This document shows positions 44,096-55,365 of a DNA stretch of 64,000 nt, one piece after another (within the stretch, counting starts at the first letter, position 1; every line of letters begins with the position of its first letter). Below the pieces are notes generated by a model that did not search any database, was not told the origin of the DNA, and saw only the letters and a list, made by a program, of their open reading frames with translations. This DNA is from Pycnopodia helianthoides (Eukaryota > Echinodermata > Asteroidea > Forcipulatida > Asteriidae), in assembly GCA_032158295.1 (NCBI GenBank), contig CM063243.1:5278948-5342947 (forward strand), given 5' to 3'. The position numbers and the translations under genes are program-made.

Positions 44096-46612
44096 TTTAG
44101 TGGGTTTTACCCTTTTATTGGTTTTACCCAAATGTGTGGACAAAACCAAATAGTATTCTTTATCCATGATGCAAATTTAACATCTATTCAATTGTTGAAC
44201 TGTGTTTGATGGTGGTGAAACCCATGGTAGATTTTTCTTAACCTTGCTGATTATTGACAGATTTACATCTTGAATATGTATTGGTGAAGTTTTGATTAAA
44301 CAATGACTTTGACTTTTTGAAATACTTCTTTGTTTCAAGGGTGCAAAAAGAACAGTGTTGCTTAAAAAACAATTTGATCCTGTCCATTGTATCTTTAAAT
44401 CTGCTTTTCTTTACGCTGAGAGTTCATAATTTTGTCGCAAGATCTACACACAAATATGTAAAAATAGGGGCCGGGTCAGCGCAGATCTGTCACCAAATAA
44501 ACGTACTCTAAGATTTTTTGGCACGCAAGACTTGGTATAATTGGGTTGGGAGTACTTTGCATGAACGCCCTTAGCTCTGCCTAGACTCTGTGTCTCTTAA
44601 GCTTTACCCTTGTAAAAAACAACACACTTTTGCGAGTGTATGCACTTCGCAATTGATTCGGGGGAGTGTATGGTACCCAATGGGATCGGCACCACCCTGA
44701 CCTCAGGCAAAAACTGGTGCACCAAACTGATTACGATAAATCGAAATCCGCAACCTTTTTTTTTTATACGATACTGTTTTTTTCCGGGCGATCGTGTAAG
44801 TAATAGATTGTGCATGATGAGTTATCATGACCAGGGTGTTCAGTGCCTCAACTTTTGAAGAGGCTTGATAAATTTTGGCTTTAAAGTTCAGGTTCTATTT
44901 GGCTTGGCAAGTGGAGGGATGCTTTGTGCAAGTTTGTGTGAGTGTGGGTAAACAACCCATTTTGGGGTTGTTACTTTGGGAGGGGGGTGATTATGGTATT
45001 AAGCAAAAATTATCAACGGCTGATCTGCCAAAAATTGAAAAGATCTTGGAGATTAAGATTCAATTGCACTATAACTCCTCAATTGAAATACCCCTCAGTG
45101 GAAAATGACTTTTTTTTTTCACTGTTAAGTTACAGTCAATGGAAGTTTATTTAGTACGGTGCGCCCATGGGTTCACACTTGAATCCTGACCGAAAAATGG
45201 CCAAGAAAACAACCACCAATCCTACTGTACTAAAAGCAGGAAACCATTGATAAACTGGAGTTGATTTCTGTCAGTGAGTTTGAACGACACCCCATACCCT
45301 GACCAAGAGGGTCTGTGGAAGGTCCTCCCCCCTGACAAGTGTTCCTGTCTAGTCTAAGGGGTAAAGCCCGTAGCAAAACATGTTTGGTTAGAGACTACCG
45401 CTCTCTGGTAGATGATGGACATTAGAAGTGGGCGGATTTACTCGTCTGTAGTCACAAGAAGAATGGGATGAACTGTATTTATGCAATGCACGTCCTTATC
45501 CACAATATAAACTTCCTTTCCACAAATACTCCCGACTGTTCCATGACTTGTTATTTTCATAGAAACTTCAGTCTTCCCCACCCCCCCCCCCTTGTCAAAA
45601 CAGCACATCTGTGCATCGCCTCCTCACACCCCAGTCCACTTGTTTATTATTGCATCCAAAGAGTACAAATTAAATTTCCTGACATGATTTAGGAAGCCTG
45701 ATCATGTTGTTCAATTTTCAGGTACAAATCATATCATCAGGTTTCTGTTATGCACACCGGAACAGTGTGTACCACATTCACGCTCTTTTATGTTGTTAGA
45801 AATGTGACCATCGAGATAAGAGAGTGCACTACATTATGTGTGTGTCCATTGGGAATAGGGGTTGTGGAGGTTTTGTGTGGGTTTTTTTCAGGTTTTTTTT
45901 CTTCAAAAAAGGTCACGCGACTAGTTTATTCCTAATAATAATTAATGTTAATAATTAACATTTATACAGCGTCCGTCCACGAAACATGCTCCTGGGCGCT
46001 GAACAATTTAAAGATAATACTTAAAAAAAATATTTTTTTTTATAGACTAGTCAGTATTTGTAATGTCTCAAGTCCAGCGCCTGATGTTATCACACTGATC
46101 AGTAAGGAAGTAAGCATGGCCAAGCCCACTAGAGGACGGAGGTGTAATGCGGGGTGGGAGCAGGCCTAGTGTAACCGGGGCCATACCTTTGACATTTAGA
46201 AGTGTCCCCCCCCCCCCACTCTTTGAATTTTCAAATCCCCGTGGACATTCTTCCGTGTCACCCATTTCCCACGGTCCATGAGCTTGCAACTTTCAGGTGC
46301 TTTTTCTAGAATTTAAAACAGGTATCAGCACCCCCCCTCCCCCAACATGCTCGAAAACTAAGACAACAAAACCAATTCAAGACACTCTTTAGAATAGACT
46401 GGATGTTTTGTACAACGGATGAATAGTGGCTATTTGTAGTAATATCGTACTGGGCACGCAGGGGGTACAAACGACAATGAAGTGTTCTAGATAATAAAGT
46501 TGAGCAAAGTATAAAAAAAATAAGAAAACAAATAATACCCTTTTGTTTTTAAGTAGAGAAAATAGAATTAACTGCTTACCAACCAAAAGGACCTACATGT
46601 ATGGTATAAAGG
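44096..46612. other. no gene seen
   Basis: C-runs lie at about 45585 and 46207, with T-runs near 44757 and 45108. Many short open frames exist, but none has splice sites or a recognisable domain. Confidence 0.35.
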
Positions 46613-46668
46613 CCAAAAATAGTTAGTGGCCTGATGTTTTGACCCTAGCGGAGTCTTTCTCTCTTGTT
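46613..46668 (-). repeat. short repeat shared with 26066-26115
   Basis: AAAAATAGTTAGTGGCCTGA-GTTTTGACCCTAGCGGAGTC is the reverse complement of the string at 26066, with few changes. Confidence 0.6.
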
Positions 46669-46764
46669 TTTAAGTCATAAGGATTATGAATAAATTATGT
46701 ATTTTGTGCAATATCAATTATAATTCATAATAGATGTACATAATGCATTATAGAACAGTGCCCC

Positions 46765-47068
46765 TTTAACCCTTACAGTGCCAGCCTCGTTTTGGTAACT
46801 CTGTATCCACAGGCCGGCCATTTTTTATTTTAATTTTTTTTTTTCCGAGTAGTAGAACGTAAGGAAACGTCGGCGGCCTGTGGAAGGAGCTTCAGTAGAA
46901 CGTTTCAGAACGTCGGCGGCACTCGAAGGGTTCCTTACAGTGCCGGTCGCGTTTTGGCAATTCTTTATCCAGGGGGCAATTTTATATTTTTTGGGTCGAG
47001 TGCGTCGGCGGCCTGTGGATGGATACTCAGTTGGACGTTTCAGAATATCGGCGGTGCTCCAAGGGTTA
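46765..47068 (+). repeat. imperfect two-copy repeat of about 150-160 bp
   Basis: CTTACAGTGCC, GTTTTGG-AA, CTGT/TTTATCCA, GTCGGCGGCCTGTGGA, AGT-G-ACGTTTCAGAA and CGGCGG-(A/G)CTC-AAGGGTT recur in the same order. The first copy starts near 46773 and the second near 46932. Confidence 0.75.
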
Positions 47069-47336
47069 AAAGATGAACTCGTCTTGGACCAGGCACTGCT
47101 CTAGGTCAGTTGAGAAGGAGGACCCAGCCTTCACAAATAAAGCTTATCCTGGTCAGAGGTTGTAGTATTATACTTTTATTCAAGGGCCTCTAAATTAAAA
47201 AAGCTGCCATGAAACACAAAATATCGCTTACACTTATGACAGGGAACTAATCGCTGATGAATTTGTAGGAAATTTTTTCAAGTAACCTGATTCTTTTATG
47301 TGGGTGTTTTCTTGGTATGAAAAAACCACTCATCAA

Positions 47337-47682
47337 CTCTCATTACAGCTGGAAGGAGCGGGGCAATATTTCCTGCCAGTTTAAATTTTGTAAACGATCG
47401 GACTTAAAAATTAAATGGTAAACGAGAGTGGAGCCTCAAACACTGTACCTTGGGGTTTTCCAATGTACAGGGAGGTTACACAACGTTCAATCCAAAGTTA
47501 TATACATGTACCAACTCTCATTACAACTGGAAGGGGCCGAGGGATATTTCCTTCCCGTTTTGGTTAAGTAAATGATTGGACTGCAATATTAAGCGGTAAC
47601 TGAGGTTAAAACCTCATACCTTGTTTTTTTCCCCAATGTACAGGGTGGTTACACAAAGTTCAACCTAAAGTTACCACATGTG
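47337..47682 (+). repeat. imperfect two-copy repeat of about 175 bp
   Basis: CTCTCATTACA-CTGGAAGG, ATATTTCCT-CC-GTTT, GGTAACTGAG or its variant, CCAATGTACAGGG-GGTTACACAA and GTTCAA-C-AAAGTTA occur in both halves, starting at about 47337 and 47514. Confidence 0.75.
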
Positions 47683-49354
47683 TAAATTTTGCCTTGCTCC
47701 AGGCTTTGTTTGGAGTGGGAGATACATGATGACTGCGTAGTGGTATTGGTAGAGTTCTAAGTACAGAAGCAATTTGAAAAGCCTCAACTTTTTTTCTTTT
47801 TTTTGGGGGGGGGTATCGTGTATCTATAGGCTGTTTCTAATTTAGAGTTTACATTCAGTTTAGGTGCTCAGTGAGAACCCCATCAGAGTTGTAACTTCTC
47901 TTTGACTCTAGACTGTAATGGTGCAAAACATTGATGCGATAATGTGCTGAGTTGGACAGGTTGACATGACAGTGCTCTGAAGGGCAGTTCAGTCAGTTTG
48001 TTTTGGAGTAAAGAAATAGACCCCAAAGAAATAGTATTACAGTTCATGCCAGAAGGCATGAAAGTCTTCCTGCATGTATGGTCTCCAATTTTTTTGTTTT
48101 GCCATAAAAAAAATCAGCAATTTTGTTTCAATAGCCTGAAAAGTTAATTAAAGCCTACATCATTATGTGCATGTAGTGTCAATAAATTGTTCATACTTTT
48201 TTCCCAAGAACAAAATATCATGCGTGTATCAACAAGATTGATTAGAGAATTAAGTACCATCCCACCGTACATCAATCTACATGTACCCCCTCCCACCAAA
48301 TTAAACTGCCATTTATACACTCACCACTTACACATGTACCAGCATTCTAGTCCGACCTTCTTCCTCAGTGATCCCAAACAGGTGAGGAGACTCATGCATG
48401 CGTGCACCTCTGGGTAGATTACTGCGCATCGTTGAGGGCGTTTATCAATATGGTCCAAATTCTTGGACGTGCCGTCCTTGTGTGGTGTACGTGCAGCTTT
48501 CCACGTGCAAGATGCACGCAACCCCCCTCAGCTATAGTTCGGCTTCCTCAGACTCACTGTTTTTTTTTAGTTTTGAGATTTCCAAATTCTATTGATCACT
48601 CATGCCGTCATGAAATTGACAATTTCTGGAACAGATCTGGAGCACTACATATAATAGGTTCCGCAAGTTGTTTTTCCCCTTTTTTTTTTTTCCAGGCGTT
48701 TTTCACGGATAAAGTCCCTCCTGGGGTGTTATAGCCCCAAGGTGTTCTGCTTGCATCACAGTTGACCTATTTCCTTAAAAATGAGAGGGAGAAAGGAAGA
48801 TCTTTTCCTTGTTAGTTTCTGGGAAACTAGTTTCTTGTTAGTTTCTGAATCACAGAGATAACTCTTTCTTAGAAACCAGGCATGTGATTTCTCAGGAATT
48901 GTTCCTGATTTAAGAATTTTTTCATAATCCCCTTGAGCCTTTGAGTTATTTTGAAAGATGTGAAAGCAATCACTCAAAAGGAAAAAAAAAGAGCCCACAT
49001 TGTGTCCAAGCCTGTAGTTTGATATTTCTGATGATGTACATAGTCTGCAAACCTACTGAATTTATAACATATCGGAGGTTCTGGGGCTAGAGCAAGGGGG
49101 AACCGAGCCTGAGAATCACTTTCAGGAATTTTCAAATTTTCAAACCACATTCCTGATAAACATTCAATGATGAGGCGGTCACAGAATTGTTCACATGTAT
49201 TTTAGGCGCTCTAGTGTTTACATCATTGATTTTTATAACAGTTAATCAATCTCCACCCTCTAGTTTTCAATAAACACACCAGTGGAAATTTAATAATACA
49301 AAGTAATAAACCACACGTTTTTATTATTTTGATATTTGAAATAAAAAGTTGCAT
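47683..49354. other. no gene seen
   Basis: A G-run is at about 47803 and T-runs near 48562 and 48680. No repeat copy or exon is recognised. Confidence 0.35.
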
Positions 49355-49487
49355 CCCCTTAAGGTGATCCCTCAGGTTGTATCGTAAACCTTGGGTGTAA
49401 TCCCTGGCTTAAGGACACAAGTGTCACGACCGGACTCGAACCCACACTCTGCTGATCAGAAACACCAGAGCTTGAGTACGGTGTTAT
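49355..49487 (-). mobile_element. tRNA-Leu-derived SINE, family A, 5' fragment
   Basis: The minus strand gives ACTCAAGCTCTGGTGTTTC, GTGTGGGTTCGAGTCCGG and GTGACACTTGTGTCCTTAAG. Both the first part of the tRNA and the 3' body are missing. Confidence 0.75.
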
Positions 49488-49698
49488 TGATGCCCATGAT
49501 ACATGTAGGTCACGTGACTTGGAGAGTGCATCGGTCTGTATTGCCCAATAATGTGCTGTATTGGCCTCACTGTATGTGCCCAAATGTTACTAGCAGTCAT
49601 TAATGATGGTGTAATACTCGTTGACATCCGGCTCATTATGTGCTCATTCAATCCCCATTAAGTGACTCATTAGCCTGACACATACGTGTACATAACTC

Positions 49699-50378
49699 TT
49701 AAAGGTAGAGTCATAGATTGGTTTTTGTCAACGTTATGCTTTTCTTACAGGGAAAGTTATAAACAAAAATTCAGTCAAAGTCACACGTGAAAGTGTCAGC
49801 TGATGGCAGCGACCACTTGCTGAGAAAACAGCAAAATACTGTCACAGTAATTTCACAAGAAAGTTAAACCATTCTGTTTAGTGACGTAACAGCTGGATAC
49901 CAACTGCAAATGGACACCAACCCTCAGAACTCTGAGAAATGATTCATGAAGGAATCATCTCTCAGATTCAAATGTTTTTGGGGAAAAATTATAAATCCAA
50001 ACCGTATTGAATTACTTCGATGGGAGTTCTTTTCTCAAAATGGTTTATACTATCAACAGCTGCAGTGCTTCTCACCAAGTAAGTTTTTATTACAAGAAGT
50101 CCCCCCCCCCCCCCCGATCCACAAAGCTAAAGTAGTAGTCCAGGCCAATTTCCTACCTCCCGCCCAGGTAGTAGTTAATAAGCAGGACAGTTCTCTTAAG
50201 AACTGAGAAGTCTACCGAATTCTGTAGTAGAATAAATAGCAAGACAAGTTCTCTAAAGAACAAATCTACACAGCAAAGTAGATATTTATACACATGGTGT
50301 TACCGCAAACCGAATATATATTAAGTTTTAATGGTCATTAACTTTGGAGTATTTAACAATCTATGACCCTACCTTTAA
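49699..50378. repeat. TTAA-ended element, family 3, with a nested insertion
   Basis: The ends are TTAAAGGTAGAGTCATAG and CTATGACCCTACCTTTAA. Family 3 sequence is interrupted at about 50090 (AAGTTTTTAT/TACAAGAAGT) and resumes at about 50330 (TAATGGTCATTAACTTTGG). Confidence 0.75.
50090..50330 (+). mobile_element. insertion inside family 3 element
   Basis: About 240 bp begins AAGTCCCCC with a long C-run. It contains two related subunits, GTAGTAG-TAATA-GCA-GACA-GTTCTC, each followed by AAGAAC (GTTCTCTTAAGAAC at 50187 and GTTCTCTAAAGAAC at 50248). It ends ATGGTGTTACCGCAAACCG. The element type is not identified. Confidence 0.5.
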
Positions 50379-50581
50379 CCAACCATCTCTGAGCAAACTA
50401 AAACTATTAACTGAATGAGACACTTTATAGATGCAACTGATGAACAGGTGCGCCCAGGAACGCCTAAGAGCTTGGCGCCAAGTGCTTTTATAAAGCCACG
50501 TTAATGCCGCCAGGCAAAGCTGCATTAAATCACGACCCAAGTTTCATGCCTCAACATTGCTTTCACTCTTGTGAGCGGCTC

Positions 50582-50660
50582 CCATTGGCCAAAACAGACG
50601 TGCGTTAATTTGAAAATCCGGTTACCGGCCAATCGGAAATGAGGTCACCGAGCAATTGGC
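50582..50660. promoter_or_regulatory. cluster of CCAAT/ATTGG boxes
   Basis: ATTGG at 50584-50588, CCAAT at 50629-50633 and ATTGG at 50655-50659 lie in one GC-richer stretch. NF-Y-type factors bind this pentamer. No start of a gene is identified next to it. Confidence 0.2.
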
Positions 50661-51184
50661 TACAAGCCAAACCCTAAGCTGCGCATTAGTTTGCAATACA
50701 TTCCCTCGGGATTCTTTTACATTAAGCTACCCTGGACCAACATCAAAATTCCAAGGTAGAACCTCGGTAGTAATCTTGAACAGTAGAAGTTGCGCATTAC
50801 TATGTAGGTTACAATAGCAAAGTACCCAAACCCGTTTTAAATTGTCTAGACCGATATATCATCTTAAGTATTTACATGTACAATGTGCATCATTGGTTTT
50901 GGGAGTGTTATTTCGTTTCAATTCTTAACTTTAAATAAACACATTATAGAAATGTTATTTAAATAAGGATTCAATTGTCAGGGATCTGGTATGTTTAGAT
51001 ACTGTAGGCTTATATACATTATGCTCTATTTGGCATATCAAAACAAGAATTGTTTCATTCTCTACAGCTACAGAGGCTTCTTCCAATTAGCCTTTTTGGG
51101 GTGGACACTGTATAGAAGTTCACTGTTTAGTTTGGGTGTACACAGACAAATTCAACCAAACCTAATAGTGTCATAGTATTGTGT

Positions 51185-51581
51185 CTTGAGGGAGTTCCAG
51201 ACCAAGAGACTATTGTCATGATTGTTACTATTTCTTGAGGGAGCTCCAGACCAAGAGACTATTGTCATGATTGTTACTATTTCTTGAGGGAGCTCCAGAC
51301 CAAGAGACTATTGTCATGATTGTTACTATTTCTTGAGGGAGCTCCAGACCAAGAGACTATTGTCATGATTGTTACTATTTCTTGAGGGAGCTCCAGACCA
51401 AGAGACTATTGTCATGATTGTTAGTGTTACTATTTCTTGAGGGAGCTCCAGACCAAGAGACTATCGTCATGATTGTTACTATTTCTTGAGGGAGCTCCAG
51501 ACCAAGAGACTATTGTCATGATTGTTACTATTTCTTCAGGGAGCTCCAGACCAATAGACCATTTTGTCATGATTGTTATTC
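51185..51581 (+). repeat. eight-copy tandem repeat, period 49 bp
   Basis: Units start at 51185, 51234, 51283, 51332, 51381, 51436, 51485 and 51534. Each reads CTTGAGGGAGCTCCAGACC, then AAGAGACTATTGTCATGATT. The fifth unit carries a 6-bp insertion (GTTAGT). The central units are identical by eye, and the first and last are diverged. Confidence 0.95.
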
Positions 51582-52202
51582 AGTTTTCAGGATTATTCAT
51601 TTCTGTACCGTCTCATATCTGATACGGGGAAACTAGACACCGATGTCTGCTCTGAAGCAGTATGGTTCTAGTTGTCACGTTAACTTTTTTTTTCCTCTTT
51701 TTTTTTACTTTGTTATTCAGCACAATGCTGACTAATTCTGATTTTGACTTAAACAAATCTTGAGTAAAAAAAAAACACACACACTCTTTCAGATGCTAAT
51801 TTGATTAAACATGGAATGAATCACTTCTAAAGTAAGACCAAGACTGGTTGGGAAGGGATATAACTTCACCCTCTCGCCTCCCCTCCCCTCCCTAGTCCAG
51901 ACGGAATCATTTATTACGCAAGCTCATCCAAAAAACACCTCTACACTTAAATGATTTCCAGCTGATTCGCATAATATATTAGTGTATAAAGGGGAAATAA
52001 GTTTATTTCACCCCCCCCCCCTCCCCACCTCCCATATTTCCCCCCTCAACCAACCTCTTTAAGCTGTGCAGCATGAGATCATTTTAAAGGACCCCATAGT
52101 GAAGGGTCAAGCCGCGGGCATTCACTCGGCCTAGTTTAGTTCCTTGGCTATTTCCTACTGTTTTCTACCATTTGGGAAGTTATCAGTTAATACTTATTTA
52201 CT
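51582..52202. other. no gene seen
   Basis: C-rich runs are at about 51880-51895 and 52009-52045, and T-runs at 51687-51708. Confidence 0.35.
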
Positions 52203-52308
52203 ACATTGTTGACTGTCTGGGACCTTTGAATAAAGCAGTGTGTTTTATCATGCTGACATTGTTGACTGTCTCGGACCTTTGAGTAAAGTAGGGTGTTTTA
52301 TCATGCTG
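52203..52308 (+). repeat. two-copy 53-bp tandem repeat
   Basis: ACATTGTTGACTGTCT-GGACC, then TTTGA-TAAAG-AG-GTGTTTTATCATGCTG occurs twice with a 53-bp offset. Confidence 0.9.
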
Positions 52309-52513
52309 ATGGAAGGCTTCATATGAAGGGTCTCTAATTCACAAGCCTTCTTTGTGTTACTGCAAATGTAGGGATAAATCGGCTTGTTGACAAACAGTGC
52401 TGGCTGGTTTTTTTTAAACAGGTTATTAGCGTACAAACATCTACTTGAATAGCCAATGCATGAGGGGTCTGGAGAGAAATCATAAAAAAGCAAGAAGGAC
52501 CATCCATGTAAAA

Positions 52514-52648
52514 ATATACATTACTTTTATCCATTAATAAACCACAAGGGCAACTGACTGGGTAAGTTTGTAGTTTAATTTTTTGGGTGAACAAAGAAAA
52601 ATTTACTAGAATAGAATTTGAACCTGAGACCTCCGGATTAACGTGCCA
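52514..52648 (-). mobile_element. tRNA-like SINE, family C, truncated
   Basis: It reads AATAAACCACAAGGGCAACTG, GGTGAACAAAGAAAAATT, then TAGAATTTGAACCTGAGACC and CCGGATTAACGTGCC. It is cut off at the box A side, where a T-run begins. Confidence 0.75.
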
Positions 52649-53202
52649 TACTTTTTTTATTTTTTTATTTTTTAAATTTCATTGTGACACATGTACATGT
52701 ACAATGTACAAGTAATGTGCATTTTTGACATAAACAGGGCCATAACTAACCAGCCATTTTAAATATAGAGTAGACAAGATAGTGAGGGAGAGATGTTACT
52801 TGCCACAATTCTTGCGAATTCAGTTTTTGCTCACTTGGAGTTGCATTGACTTTATACCCCATCTTGCGACCAATAACATACTTACACCAGTACCACTGTT
52901 TTGAATCTAGTGTGTCAAGCTCATACAGATCAGTAGTTTGCATTTACTTTAATCGACCTGTGATATTCCATTGCCTTTATTTTTAAGTCACTCTGGACAA
53001 AACTTTAAAACGAGTTTTCAAAAAGTGTTTAACCTTGAACACCTAATGAAAATCTTCCAGTAGTAACAACATTTGAAATGCGCTGATCTCTGTTATGGTG
53101 AGTGGACCATATTTGTTTATCCAATCATGAACAAAATTGTCGACACGCTCCTCCATTTTATTAACAAGGAGTTCAAAAGTTCTTGAAGAGTTTAAGGCGA
53201 GC

Positions 53203-53357
53203 AAGTGGTGGTTCTGCAAAGAACCAGAGGTGAGATGAGTTGATGTTCTGAAGAGTGTGCTCTGTTTGTCTTCAGGAGAATTCCACAGCTCCTTCCTGAA
53301 GATGAGCAGAGCACAGTTTGACCATCAAGACTCTGGTTCTTCTCAGAACCACCACTT
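53203..53357. repeat. palindromic short element, family 5, copy 2
   Basis: Outer arms AAGTGGTGGTTCTGCAAAGA and TTCTCAGAACCACCACTT are inverted; inner arms AGTGTGCTCTG...TCTTCAGGAG and CTTCCTGAAGATGAGCAGAGCAC are also inverted. The element is about 155 bp. Confidence 0.85.
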
Positions 53358-54483
53358 CACTCAAGGAGAGAATATTACATGGTTGTCTTGAAGTGAACTG
53401 GTTTGTTTCTCGTTTTCAAAACACCATGCAAGATCTTACTCAGCTTGAAAACATCAATGTTTAGTTCAAGATCATGAATCATCCTGTATGTGTTTGCAAC
53501 ATTGTGCTCTTACACTGTTCATCACCGGAAACCATGCAACATTTGTGTCCAGGCACACCTGAATCTACTGGTCCCTGGACTGTGATGGGGGTATTATCCA
53601 GTTACCTTTTACAAGATTCCATCCATCCCAATAGTCTAGAGACTTATACATTACACACAGGTGTTGTCTGGGTTAGATCAGGGCTTAATGCTCGGCAGTG
53701 TTGACAGAGCAACATGGCCCATGTGTGTCCCCCCTGTGTAAGTGGAATGTTACTTCACCTTGCCGGACAATTTACTCATGTTATGAGTCAGCCTCCATCA
53801 GAGAAAATGATTACATTCCCCACAGTGTAATTTGCCTTGGTACAGGCTGAACTCCTGCGTACAGCTGGGACTGTCCCATGCCAAAGTCAGAAGAAGCCCT
53901 TTCACAATGTGTGCCTAGGTGGCAGTAGATACTGCCACTTACGGAAAAGAAACAATTTGGATTGCTCGCAAATCTGAGACAGATGTCTCGTTTGATTTGA
54001 TTTCTGGATGAAATAATTACCGTTGAGTTCTGGAATGTTTGGTTTGACCGGTTGACATTCGAGATTAGTTTTTTTTTTTCAGTACTGTATGGAGGTCACA
54101 GTAGGCATGGATTCTGTAAAAGGGAAGGTGAAGCTGAGAGAGTGAAGAATTCTCAACAAATTTACCCATAAACAAGCAACTTTTTAAGACTTACATAACT
54201 CAAACTGTTTCATATTGTAGTGCATGTTTGAGGACAGCCATTGTTATGTAACAAAACAGCATGCAGATATTCTTTCATTGGAAACATAAATACTAGTTGT
54301 TTACTTTATGATATTTTGTGGGTGGAACTAGCACACCATCACAAGGCCCTTTTTAATTTAAATTGCAACTGTGGAGGTAGAGAGATAAATTTACAAAACA
54401 AAATGATGCAGGGTGGAAAGAAGGTGGAAGAGAAATATAGCTAGGAGCTCACCTAGAAAAGTCGGGCGCGATATTCACCCTAC
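53358..54483. other. no gene seen
   Basis: No repeat copy, exon or RNA gene is recognised. A T-run is near 54069. Confidence 0.35.
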
Positions 54484-54874
54484 TTAAAGGAACATTACAG
54501 AATTGGTTTTTGCTAACAAAACAGTTGTTGGCAGTGTAAGCACTTTATGTAATCCACCATATACCTGTATACATAAACATAAAGTTTGAGATCGATCGGC
54601 CATCTGGGTCACGAGAAAATAGTGAAAAACCGATTACACATTTGCCTGAAATCATATAGATTCAACAAATGAATAGAACGCTCACTGAGCGATAAACTCC
54701 AGTCGGAAAATTAGTTTATTGATTTCTCATCAAATATGGCATTTTCAGACAGAAATATTTCAAGGGTTGTTTTCTACTATCATCATCATTAGACCGTGTA
54801 AGTTTTATGTAAATCTGTGATCAAAAGTGTATTTTACAAGTTTGTTTCTTACCAATTCTGTAATGTTGCTTTAA
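54484..54874 (-). repeat. TTAA-ended MITE-like element, family 1, copy 5
   Basis: It is in reverse orientation: TTAAAGGAACATTACAG at the left, then CCAATTCTGTAATGTTGC and CTTTAA at the right. The interior is the reverse complement of 6077-6470. Confidence 0.9.
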
Positions 54875-54918
54875 GTCTGATTTGCCCTTAGAGAAATCAG
54901 TAAAATTGCTATTAATAC

Positions 54919-55141
54919 ACACAATCAGCGACAGGAGTCTCCTGATTCATAGTGGTTATACAATGTAAACAAACCAAGCAAGCGAAGCGCAGTGTGCATG
55001 GAAAAGCATGGCTGCTTCCAAGTGCTGCTGCCGAATGATGGGAAGCAGTCATGCTTTTCCATGCACACTGGGCGTCGCTTGGCTGGTTTGTTCACACTCA
55101 TACCCACTAACGAATCACGTGACTCCTGTTGCCGATTGTGT
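54919..55141. repeat. 223-bp inverted-repeat element
   Basis: The outer ends are ACACAATCAGCGACAGGAG and CTCCTGTTGCCGATTGTG followed by T. The inner arms AACCAAGCAAGCGAAGCG, GTGTGCATGGAAAAGCATG and GCTGCTTCC are mirrored by GGAAGCAGTCATGC, TTTTCCATGCACACTGGG and CGCTTGGCTGGTT. This is the only copy in the window. Confidence 0.85.
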
Positions 55142-55264
55142 CTATTAGTATTAGCCTGAGCTTATACCATGTTGGCCTATAGGACAGCTCTTGTAATCAA
55201 TAAAACTTTCCTACTTTTTTTCCTTGTTCCAAATATCATTGCCTGAAAAGTATAAATTGATCAC

Positions 55265-55365
55265 GCATTGGTGTACAGACTGGAATCTTGATGGTCTTGT
55301 GGTAGGCCATCTGCTCTAGAAATACTGGGGGTCGGGGTTCAAATCCCAACTGAGTAGCCTGTGGA
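55265..55365 (+). mobile_element. tRNA-like SINE relic, family B, copy 3
   Basis: GATGGTCTTGTGGTAGGCC, ATCTGCTCTAGAAATACTGG and box B GGGGTTCAAATCCCAAC, then TGAGTAGCCTG. Confidence 0.6.
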
